Part shown: positions 44,504-53,981 of the stretch, piece after piece
Layout: every line of letters begins with the position of its first letter
How positions within the stretch are numbered: position 1 is the stretch's first letter
Source: Nitrosopumilus adriaticus
Lineage (GTDB): Archaea > Thermoproteota > Nitrososphaeria > Nitrososphaerales > Nitrosopumilaceae
Length of the DNA stretch: 64,000 nucleotides
Assembly (NCBI RefSeq): GCF_000956175.1
Contig: NZ_CP011070.1
Coordinates: 1,544,147 to 1,608,146 of the forward strand
Reading direction: 5' to 3'
The notes under the pieces: model-generated
What the model saw: only the letters and a program-made list of their open reading frames with translations
Database searches by the model: none
Told to the model about the DNA's origin: nothing
Program-made: the position numbers and the translations under genes

Positions 44504-45016
44504 TTATTCTATATCAGCTATAGGATCGCCTTTAGCAACAGATGCAGTTTCTTTAATTTTAATTGATTTTACGACTCCATCTTTGTGAGCCTTTACAGAA
44601 ACCTGCATCTTCATAGATTCGAGTGTACATATCACATCACCTTTCTTTACTGAATCTCCTTCGGCAACTGCAATTGAAACAACTTTACCTGGGATTTGGC
44701 TTTTGAGTGCTAATTGAGTACCACCTGCACCTCCACCTCCAGAGTTTTTGAAAACAATTTTATCAAAATGAGTGTTCATGTTTAGGGTAATTGGAACATG
44801 ATCAATTACAAGATTCATTTCGTTAGTTAGAGTTTCAAGATATTTTGCTTTATGGTATTGTTGGTCTAAGATGAATTCTATTCCTTTTGCATCCATGTTA
44901 AGAATTCTTAATTGATGCTCTTTGTCATTTATCTTAATTACATAATCATTGTTACCCAAATTTTCAACAATTTTTCCTTCAAATGATTTTTCAATGTCTG
45001 GTATCTTATAGTCCAT
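44504..45016 (-). CDS. Biotin carboxyl carrier protein of acetyl/propionyl-CoA carboxylase
   Basis: 170 aa. C-terminal biotinyl domain with the biotinylated Lys136 in ESMKM, preceded by a Gly-rich hinge (GGGGAGG at about 93-99). The N-terminal about 90 residues likely bind the other subunits. It shuttles CO2 between the carboxylase and transferase subunits. Last of the three-gene operon. Confidence 0.95.
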   Translation of the reverse strand: MDYKIPDIEKSFEGKIVENLGNNDYVIKINDKEHQLRILNMDAKGIEFILDQQYHKAKYLETLTNEMNLVIDHVPITLNMNTHFDKIVFKNSGGGGAGGTQLALKSQIPGKVVSIAVAEGDSVKKGDVICTLESMKMQVSVKAHKDGVVKSIKIKETASVAKGDPIADIE

Positions 45017-45022
45017 TAATTA

Positions 45023-46510
45023 TCAATCCAATTTATTTTTCCATGTAGAACTGGTTGCGCCGCTATTTTGAACTTTGCTCTTAAAGTATTCAGAATGAAT
45101 GACAGCAGCAGCCAAAGCAGCTTCACTTTTATCTTCCTTCTCTTTCTTTAGATCTTCAGTTAATTTTTCAATCATATCATAACGTTTCAAAAAGTCGGTT
45201 GATAGTTCTCCATTTTTGTATTGGTCAGAGTTTAGAATTGTTTTGTAAAGTGGAATAGATGTTTCAACGCCTTGAACGTACATATCATTTAGTGCTGTAA
45301 GCATTCTTGTTCTAGATTCTTCAAATGTTGGTCCCCATGTACAGAGTTTAGCCATCAATGAATCATAAAATGGGGATACAGTGCATCCAGGATAAAGATA
45401 AGTGTCACATCTAACATTTGGTCCAGCAGGAATTATTACATCCGGAACAGGTCCAGTTGAAGGTGCAAAGTCCAAAAATGTGTCTTCTGCGTTAATTCTA
45501 CATTCGATTGCATAACCATTGATTTTGAGGTCACTTTGTTTGAATGGTAATGGCTCACCATTTGCAATATCAATTTGAAGTTTAACAAAGTCTAATCCTG
45601 AAACCATTTCACTGATTGGATGCTCTACTTGGAGTCTTGCATTAATCTCAATAAAATAAAACTCTCCATTATCTGCTCGTAGAAATTCTGCAGTTCCCAG
45701 ATTAGTATAATCAACTGCTTCTGCTGCTCTAACAACTATTTCACCAATTTCTTCTCTTTTTTCATCATCTACTACAGGAGATGGTGTTTGCTCAATTAAT
45801 TTTTGATTACGTCTTTGAATGGAGCACTCTCTCTCAAAGAGATGTACTGCATTACCATGTTTGTCTCTACACATCTGATATTCAATGTGTCTTGTTTTTT
45901 CTAGGAATTTTTCAACAATAATGGCAGATTTTCCAACAGCAGCTATAGATTCAGATGTTACTGTTTCAAAACCTTCTTGTAATTCTTTATCATTAGTTAC
46001 TATTCTAATTCCTCGACCACCACCACCATAAACTGATTTTAACATTACAGGATATCCGATATCATTTGCAATTTTTGCTGCATCATCTGCATCTTTAACT
46101 AAACCAGGACTACCAGGTACTGTTGGGACTTTAGCTTTTAGCATTGCAGCTTTACATTCCATTTTATCACCACAAAGATTCATTGAATCTGCAGATGGAC
46201 CAATGAAATTAATTTTATTTTTTTCACACAGTCTTGCAAAGTCATCATTTTCAGAGAGAAAACCATAGCCTGGATGTATAGCATCAGCACCTGCTGAAAG
46301 CATTACATCAAGAATTTTTTCTTGATTTAGATATGATTTTGCAGGAGCTGCCTCTCCAATGTGATAAGATTCATCAGCTTTCTTTACATGTAAAGAATTG
46401 TAATCTTCATCAGAATAAACTGCTACAGTCTTTATTCCTAATGTGTTACATGTTCTAATTACACGTAAGGCAATTTCCCCTCTATTTGCAATGAGAACTT
46501 TTTCAATCAT
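45023..46510 (-). CDS. accC: Biotin carboxylase subunit of acetyl/propionyl-CoA carboxylase
   Basis: 495-aa ATP-grasp enzyme that carboxylates biotin. Visible are IANRGEIALRVIR, the HPGYGFLSEN loop, GGGGRGIRIV (ATP lid) and EINARLQVEHPISEMV. With the adjacent carrier and transferase it forms the bifunctional acetyl-/propionyl-CoA carboxylase of the 3-hydroxypropionate/4-hydroxybutyrate cycle. Confidence 0.97.
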   Translation of the reverse strand: MIEKVLIANRGEIALRVIRTCNTLGIKTVAVYSDEDYNSLHVKKADESYHIGEAAPAKSYLNQEKILDVMLSAGADAIHPGYGFLSENDDFARLCEKNKINFIGPSADSMNLCGDKMECKAAMLKAKVPTVPGSPGLVKDADDAAKIANDIGYPVMLKSVYGGGGRGIRIVTNDKELQEGFETVTSESIAAVGKSAIIVEKFLEKTRHIEYQMCRDKHGNAVHLFERECSIQRRNQKLIEQTPSPVVDDEKREEIGEIVVRAAEAVDYTNLGTAEFLRADNGEFYFIEINARLQVEHPISEMVSGLDFVKLQIDIANGEPLPFKQSDLKINGYAIECRINAEDTFLDFAPSTGPVPDVIIPAGPNVRCDTYLYPGCTVSPFYDSLMAKLCTWGPTFEESRTRMLTALNDMYVQGVETSIPLYKTILNSDQYKNGELSTDFLKRYDMIEKLTEDLKKEKEDKSEAALAAAVIHSEYFKSKVQNSGATSSTWKNKLD

Positions 46511-46516
46511 CGTTAA

Positions 46517-48064
46517 TCACAAATTGATATTTCCATGTTTTCTTGGAAGTTGTTTTTCCCTCTTATTTGCAAGCATTTGAAGTGCTTTGATAATCATTGG
46601 TCTTGTTTCTGCTGGGTCAATTACATTATCTACAGTTCCATGAGATGCTGCCACATATGGATTTTCAAATTTTTCGGCAAATTCGTCAATTAATTGTTTT
46701 TTTAGTGCTTCAGGATCATCTGCTGCAGCAAGTTCTTTTCTGGACATAATTTTGACTGCTGCCTCGCCACCTAAGACCGCACATCTTGCAGTTGGCCATG
46801 CATAGTTAATATCAGTTCTAAGATTTTTACTTCCCATTGCAATGTATGCACCACCATATGCTTTTCCAATTACTAGAGTAATGCGTGGAACAGTTGCTTC
46901 ACAGTATGCATAGAGTAGTTTACTTCCATGTCTAATGATACCATTATGTTCTTGATTAGAACCTGGCATGTAACCTGGAGTATCAACTAGAGTTAGAATA
47001 GGAATGTTAAATGAATCACAGAATCTAATAAAACGTGCAGCTTTGTTTGATGAATCAATATCTAGTGCACCTGCAAGATGCATTGGATTGTTTGCAATAA
47101 TTCCAACTACTTGACCATTCATTCTACCATAACCAACAACTACGTTTGGTGCAAACAATTCATGTACTTCGAAAAATTCATGATTATCAACAATAGAATT
47201 GATGATCTCTTTCATGTCATATGGTTGAAGAGGATTTTCTGGAATAATGCTAATCAAATTATGATCTAATCTGTTTGGGTCATCATCAGTTTTAGTCTTT
47301 GGGGGTTCTTCTGTATTGTTTTGTGGAAGAAATGAAATTAATTTTTTAATGTAATCCATGCATTCGTATTCATTTTGTGCAACAAAATGTGCAACTCCAC
47401 TTTTTGAACCGTGTGTCATTGCACCACCAAGATCATCAAATGAAATATCTTCACCTAAAACAGTCTTTACTACATCAGGTCCTGTAACAAACATAGTTCC
47501 TGCTTTATCCACCATTATTACAAAGTCAGTCATCGCAGGAGAATATACAGAACCACCTGCAGAAGGACCAATGCTTGCAGTAATTTGCGGAATAACTCCC
47601 GAAGCTAATTGATTGTGATAAAATATATCTGCAAATCCATCAAGACTCATAATTCCTTCTTGAATTCTTGCACCACCAGAATCCATAATTCCAATAATTG
47701 GGCAACCAGTTCTAACAGCATGATCCATTAATTTAGTAATTTTTTTGGCTCCCATCTGGCTTAGTGTTCCGCCAAGTACTGTGAAATCATATGCAAAAAC
47801 AAAGATTTGTCTTCCATTGACATTCCCATAACCACCAACTACACCATCAGTGTAGAATTTCTTTTTCTGCATGTCATATTCGTGATAATGGTGAGTAACC
47901 ATTGGATCAATTTCAGTAAAAGTACCTTCATCAAGTAATAAATCGATTCGTTCACGAGCAGTTAATTTTCCCTTTTCATGTTGGGCCTTGATTCTATCTT
48001 GACCTCCACCTTGGTGTGACGTGTATTTCTTTTTAGTATAATCTTCAATTTTTTCAGAATGCAT
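46517..48064 (-). CDS. pccB: Carboxyltransferase subunit of acetyl/propionyl-CoA carboxylase
   Basis: 515-aa crotonase-fold transferase moving CO2 from biotin to acetyl- or propionyl-CoA. Visible are LTARERIDLLLDEGTF, SGGARIQEGIMSL, the oxyanion-forming Gly motifs (GPSAGGSVYSPA; GKAYGGAYIAMGSK) and LVDTPGYMPG. First gene of the operon, so transferase, carboxylase and carrier are made together. Provides both carboxylations of the carbon-fixation cycle. Confidence 0.97.
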   Translation of the reverse strand: MHSEKIEDYTKKKYTSHQGGGQDRIKAQHEKGKLTARERIDLLLDEGTFTEIDPMVTHHYHEYDMQKKKFYTDGVVGGYGNVNGRQIFVFAYDFTVLGGTLSQMGAKKITKLMDHAVRTGCPIIGIMDSGGARIQEGIMSLDGFADIFYHNQLASGVIPQITASIGPSAGGSVYSPAMTDFVIMVDKAGTMFVTGPDVVKTVLGEDISFDDLGGAMTHGSKSGVAHFVAQNEYECMDYIKKLISFLPQNNTEEPPKTKTDDDPNRLDHNLISIIPENPLQPYDMKEIINSIVDNHEFFEVHELFAPNVVVGYGRMNGQVVGIIANNPMHLAGALDIDSSNKAARFIRFCDSFNIPILTLVDTPGYMPGSNQEHNGIIRHGSKLLYAYCEATVPRITLVIGKAYGGAYIAMGSKNLRTDINYAWPTARCAVLGGEAAVKIMSRKELAAADDPEALKKQLIDEFAEKFENPYVAASHGTVDNVIDPAETRPMIIKALQMLANKREKQLPRKHGNINL

Positions 48065-48169
48065 AACAGTGATCTAAGTCAAGGAAGGTTTCCTATATTA
48101 ATTTAATTTGAAAATACAATCTACTAGAATTTTTACAAAAACTCATAGATCATTGATTTTTTTAGAATT

Positions 48170-48481
48170 TCAAGAGTTAAGAATTGGGAATTTCTTGTTT
48201 GTTGATGTTTGATATGACTTGAAAGCGTCTTTTTTTTCGCTACATTTCTTACAAATGCATAATTGAGAAACATTTGGAATATCACAAGTTTCCTGAAATT
48301 CGCACTGAAGGCAACCAGCAGGACCCCCACAAACACTGCATTGTAATTCATTGATTTGAGCACATTTTTCGTGTTTTACGCCTAATCCTTTTGCCCATAA
48401 ACCGATCTCATTAATTTCAATTTTTTCATTGCAAACTATACAAGTACCAGGAAATTTCATTGGTATTTTTCTCCAACTCAT
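48170..48481 (-). CDS. Cys-rich zinc-binding protein, unknown function
   Basis: 103 aa with eleven Cys: Cys14/Cys17 with His37/Cys40 make a first zinc ribbon, and Cys48, 51, 57, 60, 66, 75, 77 and 80 a second cluster of sites. The start may instead be Met8. It overlaps the end of rfcL by 4 bp, so it is translationally coupled to a clamp-loader gene; a role near DNA replication is only inference. Confidence 0.7.
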   Translation of the reverse strand: MSWRKIPMKFPGTCIVCNEKIEINEIGLWAKGLGVKHEKCAQINELQCSVCGGPAGCLQCEFQETCDIPNVSQLCICKKCSEKKDAFKSYQTSTNKKFPILNS

Positions 48482-49647
48482 TGAATTATGCCAATCTCCT
48501 TTTCAATAATATCCCCAAAAGTTTCCTCCAGTTCTAATTCAAGAGCATTATTTTTAATACAAAGTAAAACAAAAGGTAAACATAAAGTTACAAATGCACT
48601 TGAAGACATATGTAACTTTCTTGCCATTATAGATGACATTGATTTAATTTTTGCACCATCCCAACGGATTCGGTTTAACAATGGCCATGATAGATTGTAT
48701 TGTGAATATCTTATTCGATCATCATTTTGATACAATTTAATTAAAATATCATTAAGATATCGTAAAAGTCTCCAGTTCTGAGTTTTCATAATCTTTCCAA
48801 AAAGCATATCAGCATTTGAAATAGTTTCTAGATATTTTGCAAGACTTGAATTATCCAAATTACTTGTAATTATACTTGAATAGAACGCATTAATTTTTTC
48901 TCGAGGATCAATCTGCATAGAGTATAAAACTATTCTAGCTTCTTCAATTGAATTTGCTTTAAAGAAAGCATTAACACCATCTTCCACATTAATATTTTCA
49001 AAAGTTGTTTCTGTTTGCGGATTAAATCCAGTAACTAAAGATTGGGCAAAATTTATCATTGAACGTATATCGCCTTTGGATTTATCAATAACTTTGATTA
49101 AGGAGCCAGGACTAAGTTTTGAATTTTCTTTTTTTAAAATATTTTCAAGATATACTCTAAGTAATCTAGGAGGAATTCTTTTGAATGAAATTGTTTTGAC
49201 AACTTTTTTTATACTTTTCATTTTATCGGATGTATCATTATTTGCTGCAAGAACTATTGGTACTGTAGGTTCTTTGAGAATATCAACAAGTGCAGAAGCA
49301 CCTCCATAATCACCGCGTCCATGAATTCCATCAACTTCATCAACAAAAATCATTGGAGTCCCTAAGACGCTTACATTACCCAAAACAGGCATAAGAATTT
49401 CATTTATTCTAGATTTACTTCTAACATCGCTTGCATTAAGTCCAATCATATCATACCCAAACTGTTTAGCTATAAGATATGCAATGGTGGTCTTTCCAAT
49501 ACCCGGAGGGCCAACTAGAAGAAGAGGTTTTGTGCCTTTTTTCCATTTGGCAAACCATTCCATGATTGCTGCTCTTTGTTCTTCGTTTCCCACCATATCA
49601 GAAATAATCTGAGGTCGGTATTTTTCAGACCACATCAATTTTATCAC
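48478..49647 (-). CDS. rfcL: Replication factor C large subunit
   Basis: 389-aa AAA+ clamp-loader subunit that opens PCNA. MWSEKYRPQ is the typical N-terminus, Walker A is GPPGIGKTT and Walker B FVDEVDG. The C-terminal half is helical, as in RfcL. The GTG at 49647 overlaps the upstream stop (GTGA); the ATG four codons later (49635) fits the family equally well. Confidence 0.95.
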   Translation of the reverse strand: MIKLMWSEKYRPQIISDMVGNEEQRAAIMEWFAKWKKGTKPLLLVGPPGIGKTTIAYLIAKQFGYDMIGLNASDVRSKSRINEILMPVLGNVSVLGTPMIFVDEVDGIHGRGDYGGASALVDILKEPTVPIVLAANNDTSDKMKSIKKVVKTISFKRIPPRLLRVYLENILKKENSKLSPGSLIKVIDKSKGDIRSMINFAQSLVTGFNPQTETTFENINVEDGVNAFFKANSIEEARIVLYSMQIDPREKINAFYSSIITSNLDNSSLAKYLETISNADMLFGKIMKTQNWRLLRYLNDILIKLYQNDDRIRYSQYNLSWPLLNRIRWDGAKIKSMSSIMARKLHMSSSAFVTLCLPFVLLCIKNNALELELEETFGDIIEKEIGIIQ

Positions 49648-50759
49648 TTGGGAAGTTTTGATTGAAATTCAGACCACTTGTTAGCCTTTTGTAATTTATT
49701 ATACCAATATTGATTATAATGTTCCACAGTCAAAAATAAAAATTCTAAAAATTCTTTATGTGAGAATTCCTCAGGTAATAATTCCAGAGTAAGCCTAGCA
49801 TCTTGTAGATACAAATTACTTTTTTCCAGTGTGACATCAAATCCTTTTTTCACATCATTGGCCAACAAAGAATAGTATAATGGCCAAGAAGGGATTTTTA
49901 CAAAACCATTTTTTATTGAATCTTCAATTTCATTACCACATCCAACACCTTCTGCAGCACGGGCCATACCTAAGTAGAATATTTCTCCCAGCGGTCGCTC
50001 TGCTAAGGCCATGTTTCTACCAGCTGTTCCCATTACGGCACGGTATTTTTTGTAAGACAATGTCATTTCTTCTTCAGTAATTGTTGTGGGTGTTGATTTT
50101 AATTTCTCATCCAGATATTGTCCAATTCTTGCATCCTTAAAGCCATCTTCAAATTCTTTTAGGACTTGTTCTCCACCTTTTGAGATTTTATCTCTAGCTA
50201 ATTTTAGAATATATGGATTCATGAGTTTGTAATCATCAAGAAATTCCAAGTCTTCATCTTTATCTACAATTCTATCCATAGGTTCACTCAAATCAATTGC
50301 CAGAATATGTCCTTCAACCATATCTTGTTTTAATTGTGGATCGTCTCTTCCAGAAAATTCTGCTGCAGCATCAAACAATCCATTGAAAACAGGGAAAGTC
50401 ATTTTTACAAAATTTGAATTTAGTATACGATTTACTCTATCTTGCATTACTTCAAGATTATCCAATTTTGATTTTATAGGCTCAATTTCAGATGCATTTA
50501 GTATAATTTCAGTAGAGCCTACCTCATTTCCAAAAGATTGTTGTGTAGAATTTGGATTTGAATCAGATTGAATTTCATCTAGCAATCCCTTTGCAAATCT
50601 TTCAGCAAAATTTGGAAATTGTTTTTCAGTTTCTTCTTTGTATTTGTTAAATAATTTGTAACCTTTTGATTTGAATAGAGCCTGTTTCATAATTTGTTTT
50701 CCAGGTTTTGTACTCATCAAAGATTCTTTACTTACAACGGATTGATCTTTTCCACTCAC
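49644..50759 (-). CDS. Unknown helical protein upstream of rfcL
   Basis: 371 aa, mostly alpha-helical and charged, without Walker, zinc or membrane motifs. Conserved-looking stretches are TFPVFNGLFDAAAEFSGRD and GRNMALAERPLGEIFYLGM. It is coupled to rfcL by a 4-bp overlap, so involvement with replication proteins is a reasonable guess only. No family recognised. Confidence 0.75.
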   Translation of the reverse strand: MSGKDQSVVSKESLMSTKPGKQIMKQALFKSKGYKLFNKYKEETEKQFPNFAERFAKGLLDEIQSDSNPNSTQQSFGNEVGSTEIILNASEIEPIKSKLDNLEVMQDRVNRILNSNFVKMTFPVFNGLFDAAAEFSGRDDPQLKQDMVEGHILAIDLSEPMDRIVDKDEDLEFLDDYKLMNPYILKLARDKISKGGEQVLKEFEDGFKDARIGQYLDEKLKSTPTTITEEEMTLSYKKYRAVMGTAGRNMALAERPLGEIFYLGMARAAEGVGCGNEIEDSIKNGFVKIPSWPLYYSLLANDVKKGFDVTLEKSNLYLQDARLTLELLPEEFSHKEFLEFLFLTVEHYNQYWYNKLQKANKWSEFQSKLPK

Positions 50760-50841
50760 AAACGTTAAGCTTCTTTATTGTTATTTATGCTTTCAATACA
50801 AAAATTTCTTCACTTAAATTACGAACAACTAATTTTGCAAT

Positions 50842-51642
50842 ATGGAAATAATAGAAATTCTCCGCGAAGCATCAAAAAGAATTTATGAAAATGTAAAAGA
50901 TCTACCAGGTACTGATAAAGCTGCAGGTGATTTTGGTCTTGGGGCAGGTGGAGATATTTCAAGAAACATTGACATTATTGCAGAAAAAACAGTCTTAGAT
51001 TATCTTAAAGAAATTAATTTCAAATGTGTTGTATTAGGTGAAGAGTGCGGTAGAGTTGAATTATCTGAAAAACCCAAAGGGTTTGTAATAATGGATGCAA
51101 TCGATGGTTCTGCAAATGCAGTAAGAGGTGTCCCTTTCTTCTGTAGTTCACTAGCATTTGCTACTGAAAATAAACTTAGTTCAATATCTGATGGTGTGAT
51201 CACAAATCTTTCAAATGGTGAAATGTATTGGGCTTCAAAAAATCAAGGGGCATTTTATAACAATAAAGAAATCAAGGTTCACAAAAAAGATCCAATTTAC
51301 AAAATAGTTGGGATAAACACATCAGGCGCATCAATTGAGTTGATAAATAAACTACAGCCAATTTTTGAAAAATACGATCATACCAGACATTTTGGTGCCA
51401 ATGCATTAGAAATGGCAATGTTTGCAAGAGGTTTAATGGATATTTTCATAGATTTGAGAAATAAAATTAGAATTCAAGATATTGCTGCAGGTTACATTAT
51501 TGTTAAGGAAGCAGGGGGTTTGCTTTTAGATTCTAATTTGCATCAACTTGATGCAGATCTTGGTTATGAGACAAGAGTTTCTTTTATCGCTGCTGCAAAT
51601 CAAGAAATTCTAGATGAAGTAGTATCTCAAATTGAAAAGTAA
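50842..51642 (+). CDS. Inositol monophosphatase / fructose-1,6-bisphosphatase family
   Basis: 266-aa Mg-dependent, Li-sensitive-type phosphatase fold. The metal signature MDAIDGSANAVRG and EECGR (upstream Glu) are present, and the C-terminal motif IQDIAAGYIIVKEAGG completes the site. Archaeal members can act on both inositol phosphate and fructose-1,6-bisphosphate, the latter fitting gluconeogenesis. TATA not assigned. Confidence 0.88.
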   Translation: MEIIEILREASKRIYENVKDLPGTDKAAGDFGLGAGGDISRNIDIIAEKTVLDYLKEINFKCVVLGEECGRVELSEKPKGFVIMDAIDGSANAVRGVPFFCSSLAFATENKLSSISDGVITNLSNGEMYWASKNQGAFYNNKEIKVHKKDPIYKIVGINTSGASIELINKLQPIFEKYDHTRHFGANALEMAMFARGLMDIFIDLRNKIRIQDIAAGYIIVKEAGGLLLDSNLHQLDADLGYETRVSFIAAANQEILDEVVSQIEK

Positions 51643-51740
51643 ATTTTTGAATAAAAGATTGGAAAATTTCTAATAGTTTGAGGAATTATTTGACATTCTT
51701 GAGTTTTCAGTAGATCTTGGAAGGTAATTGATAAGAGAAA

Positions 51741-51747
51741 TATATTT
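51741..51747 (+). promoter_or_regulatory. TATA box for the ferredoxin-reductase-like gene
   Basis: TATATTT lies 28-34 bp before the ATG at 51775. Confidence 0.5.
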
Positions 51748-51774
51748 AACCAAAGTCGGGAAAAAACTTCTTGT

Positions 51775-52617
51775 ATGGTTACTGAGATGAAGGCAAAGGT
51801 TGTCTATACCGAACTACTAAAAGAAGATCTTGTAATCATTAGATTAGTTCCAGAAAATGGAATGCCAGAGTACAAAACAGGTCAATTTTTGACAATAGGA
51901 CTTCCAATTCCTGCAGAAAAAAAAGTTGTTAGAAGAGCATATTCAATTGCATCACATGCAGAAAATAGAGATTATTTTGAATTTGTTATCAGATGGGTAA
52001 GAAAACCACTTCCAGGTCGTGTAACTACGGAATTATTTTATCTTAGTGTTGGAGATGAAGTTTCTCTAGGAGACCCAACAGGGGCTGCACTACAAATTAG
52101 TGAAAAGTTATCTAATGGGCAAAAAGATAATCGCAGAGTAATTTGTGTAGGTGGAGGTACCGGACTTGCACCATTTATTGCATTTGCAAAACATTTCCAC
52201 GATACTAATGATAAGCGGGAAATAGTTGTCCTTCATGGAGCAAGTTATGTGGATGAATTAAGTTACAAACGATTGCTTACAGATTTAGAATTAGAGAGTG
52301 AAAAAAGAGGGAGAGATCAATGGAATTTTAGATATAGAGCAGCAATCAGTAGACCAAAAGAATATTTTAACAGGTCATGGAATGGTCATGTTGGTAGGGT
52401 AGAATCATTTTTCAAACCAGACAAAAAGACAGGGCTTTCTCCTGTTGAAGAAATGGTGGGAGAAAAACTAACTCCTGAAAACACCATAATCTACATTTGT
52501 GGATATCAAGGAACTATTGATGGTGTTATTGAACATCTAGGGCCTAAAGGATTCGTTACAGAACATGAAAAGAAACCAGATGGAAGTTTTGGGATCAAAT
52601 ATGAGTCATATGGATAA
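51775..52617 (+). CDS. Ferredoxin--NADP+ reductase-like flavoprotein
   Basis: 280 aa. FAD-binding motif RRAYSIAS, nucleotide-binding GGGTGLAPFIAF and the C-terminal IYICGYQG define the FNR superfamily. It would exchange electrons between ferredoxin or flavodoxin and NADP(H). No redox partner gene is next to it. Confidence 0.9.
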   Translation: MVTEMKAKVVYTELLKEDLVIIRLVPENGMPEYKTGQFLTIGLPIPAEKKVVRRAYSIASHAENRDYFEFVIRWVRKPLPGRVTTELFYLSVGDEVSLGDPTGAALQISEKLSNGQKDNRRVICVGGGTGLAPFIAFAKHFHDTNDKREIVVLHGASYVDELSYKRLLTDLELESEKRGRDQWNFRYRAAISRPKEYFNRSWNGHVGRVESFFKPDKKTGLSPVEEMVGEKLTPENTIIYICGYQGTIDGVIEHLGPKGFVTEHEKKPDGSFGIKYESYG

Positions 52618-52703
52618 TCAATTCTAAAATCATAAGATAATTCATTTTCTCATAGTCAAAATCAATTCTCTTTAATTCTCATTTACCTGTGGATTTTTAT
52701 ATT

Positions 52704-52721
52704 CATTATTTTTCAATAATG
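52704..52721. repeat. Inverted repeat before DUF1059 gene
   Basis: CATTATT, 4-base spacer TTTC, AATAATG. It lies between a TATA-like TTTTTATATT (52694-52703) and the ATG at 52723, where a bound protein or hairpin could affect expression. Confidence 0.4.
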
Positions 52722-52722
52722 T

Positions 52723-52890
52723 ATGGCAAAACTCAAGTGTAATGATTATGGATTTGAGTGTGATTTTATTGCAGAAGGAGAAATGGAATCAGTTATTGAT
52801 GAATTTCAAAAACACACTGATGAAGAGCATGGAATAGATTATTCTAAAGAAGCCATTATGCAGTTCCTATTAAGAAAGCAAGGATTATAG
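52723..52890 (+). CDS. DUF1059 family small protein
   Basis: 55 aa: MAKLKCNDYGFECDFIAEG, a helical middle (FQKHTDEEHG) and a C-terminal helix. Length and the Cys6/Cys13/His pattern (F-x-K-H...H) match the small DUF1059 family of unknown function, perhaps metal-binding. Ends 4 bp before the convergent hemA stop. Confidence 0.8.
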   Translation: MAKLKCNDYGFECDFIAEGEMESVIDEFQKHTDEEHGIDYSKEAIMQFLLRKQGL

Positions 52891-52894
52891 AAAA

Positions 52895-53947
52895 TTAAGC
52901 ATCTAATCTTTTCATTCTAGCTGACAAAACAGGTAGTTCTTTCTCAATGATTTTCTCTACTGCAGGAACAATACCAACTCGGGTTTTCACACTCTCTTCA
53001 TAAATTTCTGCAATTTGATCTCTGAATAATAATTTAATTCCAGGAAGAGCAGTAATACCTTCATCTACAGTTCTGGGTTCTGATAAATCTAAAATCAGTG
53101 TACCTTTTTTCTTTTCTTCCATCACTAATCTAATTCTATCATATGTAATCAAGAAATAATCAGCAGTTGTGGCAACAAAAATAATATCATATTTGTCAAA
53201 ACCTGCCAATACATCACTAAAGTCAACAGGAGTTCCACCTAGAAGAGTTGAAAAACCAGTTGCACGATCTAAACTTCTACTAGTTACATCAAATGGAACA
53301 CCTTTTTTTCCTAATGTTTTTGCAAGCATAGCTGCAGGCTCACCAGTACCAATAACAAGGATTTTTTTCTTTGAATCAAGACCGGCTTTTTCATCGACTA
53401 ATTTTATTGCAATATCACCTAATGAAATTACATCTTTTCCAATACCTGTAGTATCTCTCATTCTTTCAGCTAATCGTATCACACTATCAAATAATTTATT
53501 GAGAATACTTCCAGATGCACCTGAATTCTTTGCATCGGCAAATGCTTTTGTTATATCATCAAATACACTTTGCCATCCAATTACAAGTGAATCTAAACCG
53601 GATGCTAATCTTAAAAGATGTAGATAGACATCATCACCTTTGTAAACTTCAAGTGTTTGATCAAAATGATCTATATCAATTTGTTCTAATGAAGATAAAG
53701 AAACCCAAGTGTCTTTAATTTGATTTAAGACAAGTGTTTTTCCTTCTGCCCGTCTTGCATCAGGTGAATCATCAGTTTCAACATTGCTAACTGTAAATAT
53801 TTCAACTCTGGTTGCAGTTTGTATAATAACACATTCCTCAACACCAGGTATTTTTTTAAATTCTTCACATGCTGCTGCTATATCCTTGAAAGCAAATTTA
53901 GCTATTGTATGAATAGGTACATTCTTGAAAGTTACTCTCGCATTCAT
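52895..53947 (-). CDS. hemA: Glutamyl-tRNA reductase homologue lacking the usual catalytic Cys
   Basis: 350-aa protein with the GluTR domain order: N-terminal catalytic domain, NAD(P)-binding domain (VIGTGEPAAMLAKTLGKKG) and C-terminal dimerisation helix. LLRLASGLDSLVIG is characteristic. At the motif normally reading S/T-T-C-N-R-x-E, this protein has IIQTATRVEIF, so the nucleophilic Cys is Ala; the nearest Cys is six residues upstream. The usual GE of the next motif is GW. The start is the Met of MNARVTF, because the longer frame overlaps the upstream gene. Function in haem synthesis is uncertain. Confidence 0.8.
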   Translation of the reverse strand: MNARVTFKNVPIHTIAKFAFKDIAAACEEFKKIPGVEECVIIQTATRVEIFTVSNVETDDSPDARRAEGKTLVLNQIKDTWVSLSSLEQIDIDHFDQTLEVYKGDDVYLHLLRLASGLDSLVIGWQSVFDDITKAFADAKNSGASGSILNKLFDSVIRLAERMRDTTGIGKDVISLGDIAIKLVDEKAGLDSKKKILVIGTGEPAAMLAKTLGKKGVPFDVTSRSLDRATGFSTLLGGTPVDFSDVLAGFDKYDIIFVATTADYFLITYDRIRLVMEEKKKGTLILDLSEPRTVDEGITALPGIKLLFRDQIAEIYEESVKTRVGIVPAVEKIIEKELPVLSARMKRLDA

Positions 53948-53981
53948 TACATCAAAAGAAATTTGACTCAAATCATAGCAC

